The position numbers and the translations under genes were made by a program. From assembly GCA_037783545.1 (NCBI GenBank), contig JBBELK010000525.1, positions 372,001 through 436,000 on the forward strand: DNA of 64,000 nucleotides. The letters are read 5' to 3'. Positions 49,052-58,566 of the stretch are shown here, one piece after another. Under the pieces are notes generated by a model that searched no databases, had not been told where the DNA came from, and saw only the letters and a program-made list of their open reading frames with translations. The stretch comes from Henricia sp. BOLD:AAB3569. Lineage: Eukaryota > Echinodermata > Asteroidea > Spinulosida > Echinasteridae. The first letter of the stretch is position 1, and every line of letters begins with the position of its first letter.

Positions 49052-50131
49052 TCACAGATGAAACGTTCTCTTCGGTCGTAGCAGCTTCATACGGTAGTGT
49101 CTCGGCACGACCTTCGTTCGTTCTCGCGAACTCGTGCACCTCCGAACGCACTTCTTTAACGCTTGCCTGAAGTTCTCCGACATGATGGAGTAGATGATGG
49201 GGTTCAGGCTTGAGTTGAGACTAGACAGCGTCACTGCCATCAACTTGAGCGCCAAAGTGCCGTCCGTGTACGGGAACTTGCCGAAATTGATCCACATGTA
49301 CATGACGTGATGCGGTAGCCAGCAGATTCCGAACGCTAGAACAACCACGCTGACAATCAGGGTGACTTTCTTCTTAGATTTGTTTGTTGACGAATCGGCA
49401 TCATCCCTACTCGGCTTAAAAGTCCGCCATAATGTCCTCAAAATGAGGACATAGGACACACTCATGAGTAGGAGAGGTGTCATGTAGCACGCAGCGAATA
49501 AGAAAGCGTAGTATTTCCGTCTCTGCGAGGCGTACTTCCATCCCCACTCGACACAATATGATGCTTCCTCGCCAAATTCATTCTCAGCTTTGTGAATCAA
49601 AAACACGTGCAAAAACGGCGCGGAGCATGCGATCGCAGAGACCCAAATCACCACAACTATGAGAGCCGAGTTTCTGATTGTCCGCACGCTGAAGAATTTC
49701 AACGGATGCGCCACTGCTAAGTAGCGGTCCATGGACATGGCCACGAGGGTGAAAATACTGGCACACATAGACACGTAGGTGAGAAACTGCACCGTCTGAC
49801 ACATGAAGCCACCGAAAATCCACGAGGGGAGGGTGATGATTGTAGCTTGAAAGGGAAGGCAGATGAGCAGATACAACAAATCGGCAACGCTCAGGTTTAA
49901 GATGAAGACACCGGTAGACTTCTGAAGGCCTTTTAGCCGGCCGGTCGCCGCCACGATCACGAGGATGTTCCCCACGACTCCTATTACGAAGACGAGAGTG
50001 AAGAGCACCGTGATGATTTTCTTGACGGCGGAGAGAGGGTCCTCAATAGGTCGATCATCGTCGACATGCAAGGAGCCATTCTCACTTTCATGATCCAGTG
50101 AAACATTCGCGATACCAACAAACGTTGCCAT
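49052..50131 (-). CDS. Class A GPCR, galanin/allatostatin-A receptor-like, single exon
   Basis: 359 residues, stop TGA at 49052-49054. Start ATG at 50131: the frame is open for some 50 bases further but has no earlier ATG. The N-terminus has two N-glycosylation sites (NVS 9-11, NGS 18-20). Seven membrane segments with GNILV (Asn55), LSVADL (Asp84), Cys111, MDRYLAV (DRY 135-137), Cys193 in loop 2 pairing with Cys111, Pro219 in TM5, CWLPHH (270-275) and NPIIY (310-314), then SENFRQALKK and two Cys (328, 332) for palmitoylation. CWLPHHVMYMW, GKFP and LNPIIYSIMSENFR resemble galanin and insect allatostatin-A receptors more than kisspeptin or somatostatin receptors. Expected to be a plasma-membrane neuropeptide receptor coupled to G proteins; ligand unknown. 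Intronless coding suggests a retrocopy or lineage expansion (inference). Confidence 0.93.
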   Translation of the reverse strand: MATFVGIANVSLDHESENGSLHVDDDRPIEDPLSAVKKIITVLFTLVFVIGVVGNILVIVAATGRLKGLQKSTGVFILNLSVADLLYLLICLPFQATIITLPSWIFGGFMCQTVQFLTYVSMCASIFTLVAMSMDRYLAVAHPLKFFSVRTIRNSALIVVVIWVSAIACSAPFLHVFLIHKAENEFGEEASYCVEWGWKYASQRRKYYAFLFAACYMTPLLLMSVSYVLILRTLWRTFKPSRDDADSSTNKSKKKVTLIVSVVVLAFGICWLPHHVMYMWINFGKFPYTDGTLALKLMAVTLSSLNSSLNPIIYSIMSENFRQALKKCVRRCTSSRERTKVVPRHYRMKLLRPKRTFHL

Positions 50132-51562
50132 GTTTTCTCCGTATACATTCACCACACTCAATGCGCTCCAATCGTGATACTGCGTTTATATGCACATCTC
50201 CAGCTCTTCATCCCGCTAAAACGCGAGGATAAAAAAAGACCACGCAAGAGTTAGAATAAATTGACATAGAGAGGTTTACCTTGGCTGTAAATGGTGACAC
50301 GTAATGTGGTTAAGAGATGCTCTTCTGGGATTGTCTGTTGTCTTAGTGGCTTTGTTTGCAGCGCCTGAGCTTTTTCCCAGACAAAATCGAAGATGCTTAA
50401 GCGACTTAAAACAATAAGCCGTCACTCAGCGGGATAATGTTCACACTTGGCTTCACAATTATTGTAATGGAACGTAAAGGAACGCGAGATATTGGCGTTA
50501 GTTAGTAACAAATTGGTTTGGATAAAATGGACGATAGAAAGAGATCACAACACTATATACGCTACTTCACTAGAACGGTGCAATCTCATTACGGTTTTCT
50601 ACACGTGAAACATCAAATTAAGATGTTTTTCGTTCAGCATTTCATGTTAAAACTCAAGCAATTTCTAAGTATCATAAACTCACCTCCAGATGAATGCAGT
50701 TTCTCCTCACGCCCGTGAGTAAACACGAAGAGCTCCTACACTTATTTCAGCACTGTCGGTGTGTTTACCGAAGTCCAACAGCGGATCTTTGGCTGCAGGC
50801 AACTTAGCGTGTTCGTTGCGGCTTTAACCGGAGGACGGCTTGATTTTTGCGCGAATGATACCACAGAACGCGTAAGAAGATCCTACTCGACACATAGCAA
50901 ACAGTACGAGCACTAAAAAGAAAATACACGACGCCAAATAGTCGTGAAGTGTGGCACAGTGGTGATTGGCCAGCGATATAAACTGCATACGGAGACGGTC
51001 GCTGGACTGTATAGTGTGTCCAATCACGTTGATATATTATAGTGACGTCATCGCGTTGAGAACGAGCAGTGACCACAGGCAGCCAACTTGCAACCCTGGC
51101 ATGTCTTGAAATTCGGACGCAAAATATACACCAGTAGAGTAACCGTGTACTTTACGATGGCGCATATAACGCTCCTAAACATTCTGGATGATCTGCTTTT
51201 CATTTTTTTATATTTATATACCATGATATGAGTTTTAGATATTCTTTAACACTAAGTCCTACCTGTGACGTGCACAGAACAATAATTGAGCTACCATTTC
51301 AAAGTCAATACTTATAATTAATTAAATTAATTAAAGACGTCTTTGTTTTGTTCTATAAGCTTGCATGTACATGTATTGCATTATTACATTTATTCCTATT
51401 TGTCACCCATTAGTGTCTATTTCTCCACGATTCTTGCGGCGGCTCACGCTCGACAACTTTGTTTATACAGTCACCTATAACTCTATCTCTCTCTGATATG
51501 TTTTCAGTTAGGATTTTTTGATTATTTATTTGTTATTTGTAAATCATTGGGTTTTTTCATGG
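50132..51562. other. Upstream region of the receptor gene
   Basis: No coding sequence or repeat family recognised. A perfect CRE palindrome TGACGTCA lies at 51043-51050, about 0.9 kb upstream of the receptor start. Confidence 0.4.
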
Positions 51563-51934
51563 GATACAAATGTGGACAAATGTCTATGATCGAGTTTGGG
51601 AAATCTGGATGCAGTGACCTTCTGCTTAACGTGCATGTGACGCCTACCATTATTGAGCTATGAAGCCAACTGGTGGTCTAGAATCACGGTAGCGCAGTTG
51701 TTCCTCATTGATTGGGATTGGCTATCACGTGAGCTTAGCAAGCCCTACAATGAGATAACCGCACCTCTCCCAGATATCATTTAAGATACGCCCCAGATTT
51801 TGCTGCCCAGCTTGCCATATGAATAAGTGAATATATTTTTAGGGATTATAACCCAAGGACCGCCGAGGTGAATTAATTCAATACAAATGTGGACAAATGT
51901 CCATGATCGAGTTTGGAAAATCTGGATGCAGTGA
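51563..51934. repeat. Direct repeat pair of about 54 bp
   Basis: ATACAAATGTGGACAAATGT...GGATGCAGTGA occurs at 51563-51617 and 51881-51934, 318 bp apart, with two or three differences. Confidence 0.7.
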
Positions 51935-51970
51935 AAAGCAACTTCGGTTCGAAATAAACTCCACAGAAAA

Positions 51971-52171
51971 GGGGGGGGGGGGGGGGTGGGGGCGTGAACT
52001 TTTTAAGCATGAAATGATGTGACAATAAAACAGCGAGCGCGTAGCATGAAGCCTTTAACGGCTTCTATGGATTATAGATGCTCTGTGGTGCGATCTGGGG
52101 CAATATTCAACCACTTTAAGCACAAAATGGGGGGGGGGGGGGGGGTGCGCGCCCCCCACGCACCCCCACGC

Positions 52172-52203
<32 letters not shown>
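51971..52203. repeat. Poly-G and poly-C tracts
   Basis: G-runs at 51971-51986 and 52129-52145, followed by GCGC and repeated CACGCACCCCC leading into a C-run of over 30 bases to 52203. The G-run and C-run can pair. Open frames through here encode only Gly or Pro runs. Confidence 0.9.
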
Positions 52204-52204
<1 letters not shown>

Positions 52205-52995
52205 TATCCGCCCCTGGACTGCACTTGTCCTCTTTGCTCACTGCAGGTGTTATGGTACGATTTAAACACCCTTTCTTCAGTCTCATTTACTATCTGGTTA
52301 GCATGTGAAACAGTAAAATATCCTTGCCCTTGGCTAGCTCACACTTAGTGTGGATGTGAGGTCGTTAATTTTGTTTTTCCTGGTTCAGTTCTCACTTGCT
52401 CATCAGATTATCCAACTTGCGGGGTTTCTAACCACATTCATGGTTTCCCGTGAGGAGCTCTGTGAAGGGCACATGCCTGATGTAATTATCCGCGTATTGA
52501 CATTGATCGGAGAGACAGAAACTCTTTAAGTCTCCAAGCAGTGTGCCAAGATTGCTCTTAAAAGCATCACAGCCTTGCCGTGTCGGAACAAAAGGGGAAG
52601 ATTTCATCTTAAAACAACTTCACATGTCTTGCAAACCACCGTGACAAATGACTGGTTTTACAGCGCGGCTTCTAATGCATGCATATTTGTTTCCACAAAT
52701 GTATCAATTTATTAAAATAAAAATGCCGACTTGCCTTGACAAGAAAATGCAACCCTAGTAATTGTCCCGTGATAAATTGAATGCTTTTAGTACTTTCTGA
52801 TTTATGCGGCGGTATATAAACAAGGTATGCATAATACCGTCTGATACAGATGGTGACCTGAAGTGATCGTCGGCAGCTTTTATTTATTAAAGAAAAATCT
52901 TTTAGGAGATGCTTTGTCTGATTTTGTTAAATGTTAATTGTAGGCAGGTTATGTCTATGGGTCTATTTCGAGCCCAACAAAGCCGGTATGTCCCT
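52204..52995. other. Intergenic, nothing recognised
   Basis: No supported gene or repeat family. Confidence 0.35.
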
Positions 52996-52999
52996 TTAA

Positions 53000-54615
53000 G
53001 GTGTATTCACACTGAAGGCGGATACACACTATCGCGGAAAAATCACACTTTCGCGCTGCGCTAACCGCATTGCATGAGCCCCCAATCGCCGATCTTTCCA
53101 AAATAGAAAATTCCAGTTCTGGTATCTTGGGGCTTCTCTTATACCCATGGAGCTATATATAAGAACTAGAGTGCGCACTTATCACGTGACCCCGTGCCTG
53201 TGCGCGGTACCCGGGCGTGCCGCCCTGGGACCGCGTCCGCCATTTTGTTAGTGGTCAAAATAATTGATAAATACCCGGATGTATCCACTGCAGTCAACGG
53301 CGCGGCAGCTATAAATGGGTTTTTAAATGATTTATTCGCTGTTTAACGCCAGTCATGAGTGACCTTTTTCTACTGTACCTAGGAAGGTATAAACGTACAC
53401 CTCTGCCACTAATTATGGCATAATAATGTTACAAAAAGTGCGAATTTTGTTAGAAACGTGATTTTAGAAATGAAAAAAATACAGTTTTTCTCTTGAAAAT
53501 GCTAGGTTATGCTATGTACTTAATGCATGGTGAACGGTAGAACGGTAGTTCTTCCCTCAGGCAGTCGGTTTCACCGGGAAATCCTGCACCTTACGGTCGC
53601 GCTGAACTAAATTATCCCAGAAATTTGAATTAAGTTCGACGTATGAAACAATTTGGAGCGACTTGGTTCGCCAGAAGTCGAAAGATCGACTGTTCCAGTC
53701 AGTCAGAACGACTGAACAGCGACTTGGTTTCAGACGTCGATCTTAAGTGTGCGCGCGGCTCGCATACGCCTGTCTGAAACAAAATTTTAATCGGAACGAT
53801 CGTGCGCCTGTATGAAACGGGTGTTACTTTCCCCCAAGTTAATGGCTGAGGTACTAGTATACCCGAATGCTCTACCTACACACGCAAAAAGCAGTGGGGG
53901 ACGTAGCAGGAAAGAACTAGGAAGTTGATCGTGGCTTCAGACCTTGTGTGCAAAATAGATGAGGCATGCTGAAAAATAAAATCCGGTGTTTCCTCACAAA
54001 ATCTTAAACTTTCCCACTCCAAATTTAGAGTTTTTCCATCAAATCTGCACATTCTAATGCTAGATAAGTCATTAAAAAAAATTCTGATCAACTCCCCAAA
54101 TCTTGTACACTACCCGGGCGACGATTTTGAATGTTGTTTGGCCCATGGAGAAAGAAAAGTGTTTGGCCTAACTAAAGTTTCAATCTTTTAAAGTAAAATA
54201 TAAAATATAAACAATGATCCGACAGTCAGGATTATTGTAGTTAGCAACCACATCTTTCTGCACCCCTATCGCTGAAAGCATTAATCTTAAAATAAAATTA
54301 AAGCTGAAAATACGCATGTCGTCAATACATTAGCACGTACTTTTTGCCCACTAACAAAATGGCGTCCACGCACCCTTGAGGGCACGGGGTCACGTGATAA
54401 GTGCTCACTCTAGTTCCTATATATAGCTCTGTGCTTATACCTCATTGGCTGCGCGCTAGAAAGGTCAGCGCACCGCGGTCAAAGTTCAACAATTTTGAAC
54501 TTTGACCCAGCTCAAAACGTTTTGCGCGTCGCGATAGGCCGCGCACAAGCGGCAAACCATTTTGTGTACAAACCAATGGCACAGTGTGATTTTTCCGCGA
54601 TAGTGTGAACTCCCC
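53000..54615. mobile_element. 1.6 kb TTAA-bounded element with sub-terminal inverted repeats
   Basis: TTAA at 52996-52999 and 54616-54619. Terminal/sub-terminal CACACTATCGCGGAAAAATC faces GATTTTTCCGCGATAGTGTG; a second inverted block, TAGAGTGCGCACTTATCACG, faces CGTGATAAGTGCTCACTCTA, and CGCCATTTTGTTAGTGG faces CCACTAACAAAATGGCG. The centre 53271-54340 has no transposase-like frame. Confidence 0.7.
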
Positions 54616-54825
54616 TTAAGCCTTTTTGCGCGTAAATATAACGCGCATCGCTTTGAGAAAAAGCAATGCGGAGGGAATTTAGATTGAAACGACGCATTGA
54701 AAACCACAGAATCAACTTGAGCGGAAAGTGCTTTTGTGATTCAATGATTTGCAGTGCGACACTTCAGTTCAAATTCCTTCCACATCGCTTTTTCTCAAAG
54801 AGACGCGCGTCAAAATTAGGAGCAT
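54616..54825. repeat. Foldback family K, copy 2
   Basis: GCGCATCGCTTTGAGAAAAA and TCGCTTTTTCTCAAAGAGAC are inverted; the centre (gaaaaccacagaatcaactt) matches 6275-6300. It directly follows the 1.6 kb element and shares its TTAA. Confidence 0.65.
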
Positions 54826-55312
54826 GGTTATGCATGTCATTTAATTTTCAATTGCTGTCATTTTATTTACGGTCTGTCCACTGCGCCATCGTCTATGGGA
54901 TATGCGTAATTCCCAAAATGTTTGGTGTCCCAGTTAACTTATGTACGACACCCTGTGCTTACAAAATCGCCACTTATTATCACAAATTCTCAGTTATGGA
55001 CTGTGGCCTGTGATTATAGTGGAAAGCATAATTTTCTTGAATATTTTTTCGAAACAAAAGACCAGGCTCATAAATTGTTCCATAATATTGAATAGGAATT
55101 TGGTGTCCCGAGTTACATACGCCAATGAAAATTGGCTGTAGAATGAGTTTGCATTAACCTTGGTGCCTTATCCACACACAAACATTTAAGTGGCGTTTAT
55201 GGAAATAAAATTGAATATTTCTACGGGAAAACCATGCACCTCCAATCACTAAAAACACTTGCAAATGTTTGAAAGCATGTCACACTTTTGGACCCATATA
55301 CGCAAGAAGGGT
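54826..55312. other. Intergenic, nothing recognised
   Basis: No supported feature. Confidence 0.35.
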
Positions 55313-55735
55313 ATAAGTCAATTATTCCCATCGTCCAGCCGGCGTCTGTTTCGACTGCAGTATGTAAATGATTTAAATTCCCTTAATAAGTTACCAAGTA
55401 ACTGTTCGGTAGCGTCTTAACCGATTTTATTGTCAGGCGAACGTGAAGCGGTATTCTGCTTTCCCTTCACGAGAATAAAATCTTGGGGAAGAATTAAAAA
55501 GGAGTATTTCGAGTTTCTTTGCTAATCAAGTCTTAAAGGCAGAGGCTCGTCAATGCGCGCGTGAGGCCAAATTCGTGCCACGAAACAGGCAGCTCCATGC
55601 CTTTGCTATGGAGTTGCGTATTTCGTGCCACGAATTTGGCCTCACGCGCGCATTGACGAGCCTCTGCCTTTAATGTTGCTGACACGCCACTAGGTAATAT
55701 ATAGGTTGAGGGATAGATGTATAAATAGGAGCTTG
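55313..55735. repeat. Local duplication, unit 1 (contains C element)
   Basis: GTATAAGTCAATTATTCCCA, AATTCCCTTAATAAGTTACC, GGCGAACGTGAAGCGGTATT and AAATCTTGGGGAAGAATTA match unit 2 (55864-56125) in the same order. Confidence 0.7.
55537..55669. mobile_element. Family C palindromic MITE, complete, with TTAA duplication
   Basis: AGGCAGAGGCTCGTCAATGC and its mirror; arms of about 50 bp essentially perfect, with GCAGCTCCAT/ATGGAGTTGC in the centre. TTAA at 55533-55536 and 55670-55673. Unit 2 has a single TTAA (56077-56080) at the same place. Confidence 0.85.
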
Positions 55736-55863
55736 TCCAGGTTTCTCCAGAAAATGCATTTCGTCCTAACCTAACAATTATATAAAACCATTTACAAGAG
55801 TGGATGGGGCGGGGAGAAACATTCACTGCTATGTAAACATATGTAAACCTGTTTTTAAAATTA

Positions 55864-56125
55864 GACAAGCCATTTATTCCTATCGTCCAGAAGCGGCTGT
55901 TTCGACTGTAAATGACTTAAATTCCCTTTAATAAGTTACCAAGTAGCTTGACGACGTTAACATCTTAATCGATTTTATCATCGGGCGAACGTGAATCGAT
56001 ATTTTCCCTTCGTAGGAATCAAATCTTGGGGGAGAATTATAGAAATGAGTGTTTCGAGTATAGGCCTAATCTAGTCTTAATATTGCTAATACGCTACATG
56101 GGTAGAGGAATAGGTGTATACATAT
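55864..56125. repeat. Local duplication, unit 2 (empty site)
   Basis: Same order of blocks as unit 1; reads AGTCTTAATATTGCTAATAC where unit 1 has the C insertion. A fragment of a B element (55724-55795) lies between the units. Confidence 0.7.
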
Positions 56126-56126
56126 T

Positions 56127-56482
56127 TTAAAAAGCTTGTTCAGATTTTTCCAGAAAATGGATTTGGTCTTAATCTAACAATCACATAAAACACTTCCTCA
56201 AATACTATTCATGGGAAGAAAACAGGAAATTTGCAATCTCCAATTTGGATGTATAGAAGCAAAAAGGGTGGTGTAATCACCGCACTGCTTTATAGAACCG
56301 GACAAATTAATTTACAAAACGTCAGTGGCTTTTTGACGATATCCTTGAAAATTGAGAACAGTCCTAATTTTATAATAGTCCTAATGAGAAAAACATGACA
56401 CATGATATGGTATCAAAATGTTGACACCCGTGGGAAAAATGGGTGGGGAGGGGAGTTCACACTCCTTGGCACACTCCTTTAA
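56127..56482. repeat. Family B element, copy 5
   Basis: TTTAAAAAGCTTGTTCAGAT to GGCACACTCCTTTAA; same orientation as 23094, including cccgtgggaaaaatgggtgg. Confidence 0.7.
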
Positions 56483-56845
56483 CAGGGATCATCGTTCAAA
56501 AAGTCGATCAGATATATAGGATCGAGAGGCAGCAAGATCCCGAGAACACTATTTGTTTCCCTTCGTTTGTCTTACGAAATCAAAGTGCCTTTTAAAATGA
56601 ACGTTGCTATCCTATACAAAATGCACATGTAATTTTGGAGGAATTCCATGAGAGTGCACGTCAGTATACCACCCAGCGACATTCATTTAATTTCATTATA
56701 CCTGTAATATAAACGCCATGTTCACCAAAATAAACACATTCCCAGATTTCTGCGGGGGATATACCATTACAGTCATCGCCTATAGAAAACTAACTTGAAC
56801 GTATACAAATACGATGCCGGTCGTTCACATTGTCTGAAATCGTAT

Positions 56846-58049
56846 ACACTGTAATGTAAAAAAATTACCATATTTGTTACGGTAGAAAGTACGTAAATAT
56901 TTACGGGAAGTGTCCGTACATGAATATTTACGGCCAAACCCGTTAAAATCCTTTTACAGTGCATTGTGGGATCGCGCGTAACTGAACAGATTTTTCTCGT
57001 AAAGATGGCAATTTTCTTCAGTTTTCAGTTGTTTTGCATTTTGTAATTTAGTTTTTGCTTGGAAAAAGTTGCCGAATTTACAGCTATTGCGTAAAAGTTA
57101 ACCTAAAGGGCCCATGATTAGGGATTTTTATCAATGAAATCTATGCTATGAAACTACTTTACACAATTACAGTCATAAAAATCATATTTGGAGCTTGTTT
57201 TGAGGTCAAAACAAAGGTGTTTAGCTTTTATGCTAATGTAATGCATGTTCATGACCAAGTTTGTGATGTCACAGGAGACAAACACAGGGAAATCTCATTC
57301 AACTGTGCACAAAAGATTTCACGTTTTTCTCAAACTTGATGAAACTTTTGCAATCCATGGCTGTTTCAGTTTGTTTTACATGTTGCTTGTTGTAAGCCAT
57401 GACAAAAACGGGCCGGGGTGGAAACTGCAGCAATTTGCCACAACTCTATTTTGAAGTCTTATGTTTTTGTCTTTAGTTTTCCCTTGTGTCTTCCTAAAGT
57501 GATGCACTCCATACAGCGCCCTCTTTCTGTGATTTACTGCAATGAAATCTTCAAAGTTTAAAAAGGCTAACTTTTACTGATTTTACATCAAAACGAACAA
57601 TAGTAATGTCTTGCTAAACAAGTAATCCATCATATGAAGGAAAAGCTAGGCATAGAGTTGCTTAGCATATCATAGGCCCTTTAGGCTAGCGACAGATGAG
57701 CGACTAATACATGTAGTAAATTTAATTTTCGTATACGCACGCAACCGTGGGCTATGCGATGTAAGCATACACGGAGCATAAACAGAAATCACATACTGAA
57801 GAATTGCAGTTGACTTGGTGTCAAGCCACATGCCTTACCTGAATCATCAGATGTTAATAGTTCTGGATGGAGTAATTAGAGCACCAGGGAAAAGTACGGG
57901 AAAAGCACCGTAAAATACGGGCATAACGTAGAATTTTACGGGATTCCCCGTTAAACAATTTACGAGATAACGTTAAAATTACGGTAGATAGGTGGCAACT
58001 CGCTGCACAGCTATCCGCCGTAAAATTTACGGGCAATTGTTTACAGTGC
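56846..58049. mobile_element. CACTGTAA-ended element with TTTACGG sub-terminal repeats
   Basis: CACTGTAATGTAAAAAAATT at 56847 and TTGTTTACAGTG ending 58048. GTAAAtatTTACGG-type words are repeated at both ends (56880-56945 and 57905-58030). A short version, 56847-56961, ends TTTTACAGTG and may be a complete 115 bp MITE on its own. No transposase frame in the 0.9 kb interior. Confidence 0.55.
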
Positions 58050-58259
58050 AGGTACTTAGGCACGAGAATGGAACAGGGTATTTTCAAAAGTAAAATATAA
58101 ATCATATTTCAGTAGATTTTTAACAAGTACAAGTCGTTGAAGAAACGATAATGGAAAATATAGATTTTCAATTAATAAACTATCTTCATCAACATATTTT
58201 TTGGTAAAAACAAATTACATGATTGGAAAATTTTTAAAAACATGAACAACAGCATTACA

Positions 58260-58566
58260 TAACTAAGTAATATAGTTGATAAACTGCCTTGAGAAATTTC
58301 AGCCACATAGGCCTATAGATGCTGTTATACTTAAGAAAACCATAACATTCAATGACGTGTGGATTTTGTGTTTAATAATTGGTAAATAAGTTGTCTGCAG
58401 AAATTTTTTATTAAAAAGCAGCTTCAGTTGGCAATTTCTCCCACAGAGGTACAATTTACATAGGAAAAGAATCATGTGGTGTTTGTTACCATTGCTATCA
58501 ACACGTTTAGTCGGGTTTTTCTTGTCAACTCATAAAGTAAAATTTTGGTATTAACTGCAAATGACA
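58260..58566. repeat. Family A element, partial copy
   Basis: TTTCAGCCACATAGGCCTAT, CATGTGGTGTTTGTTACCAT and TGCTATCAACACG followed by TTTTTCTTGTCAACTCATAA. Confidence 0.6.

Noticed and set aside
52019..52348. 109-codon frame with poly-Pro
   Set aside because: Produced by the C-run; on the other strand it becomes poly-Gly.
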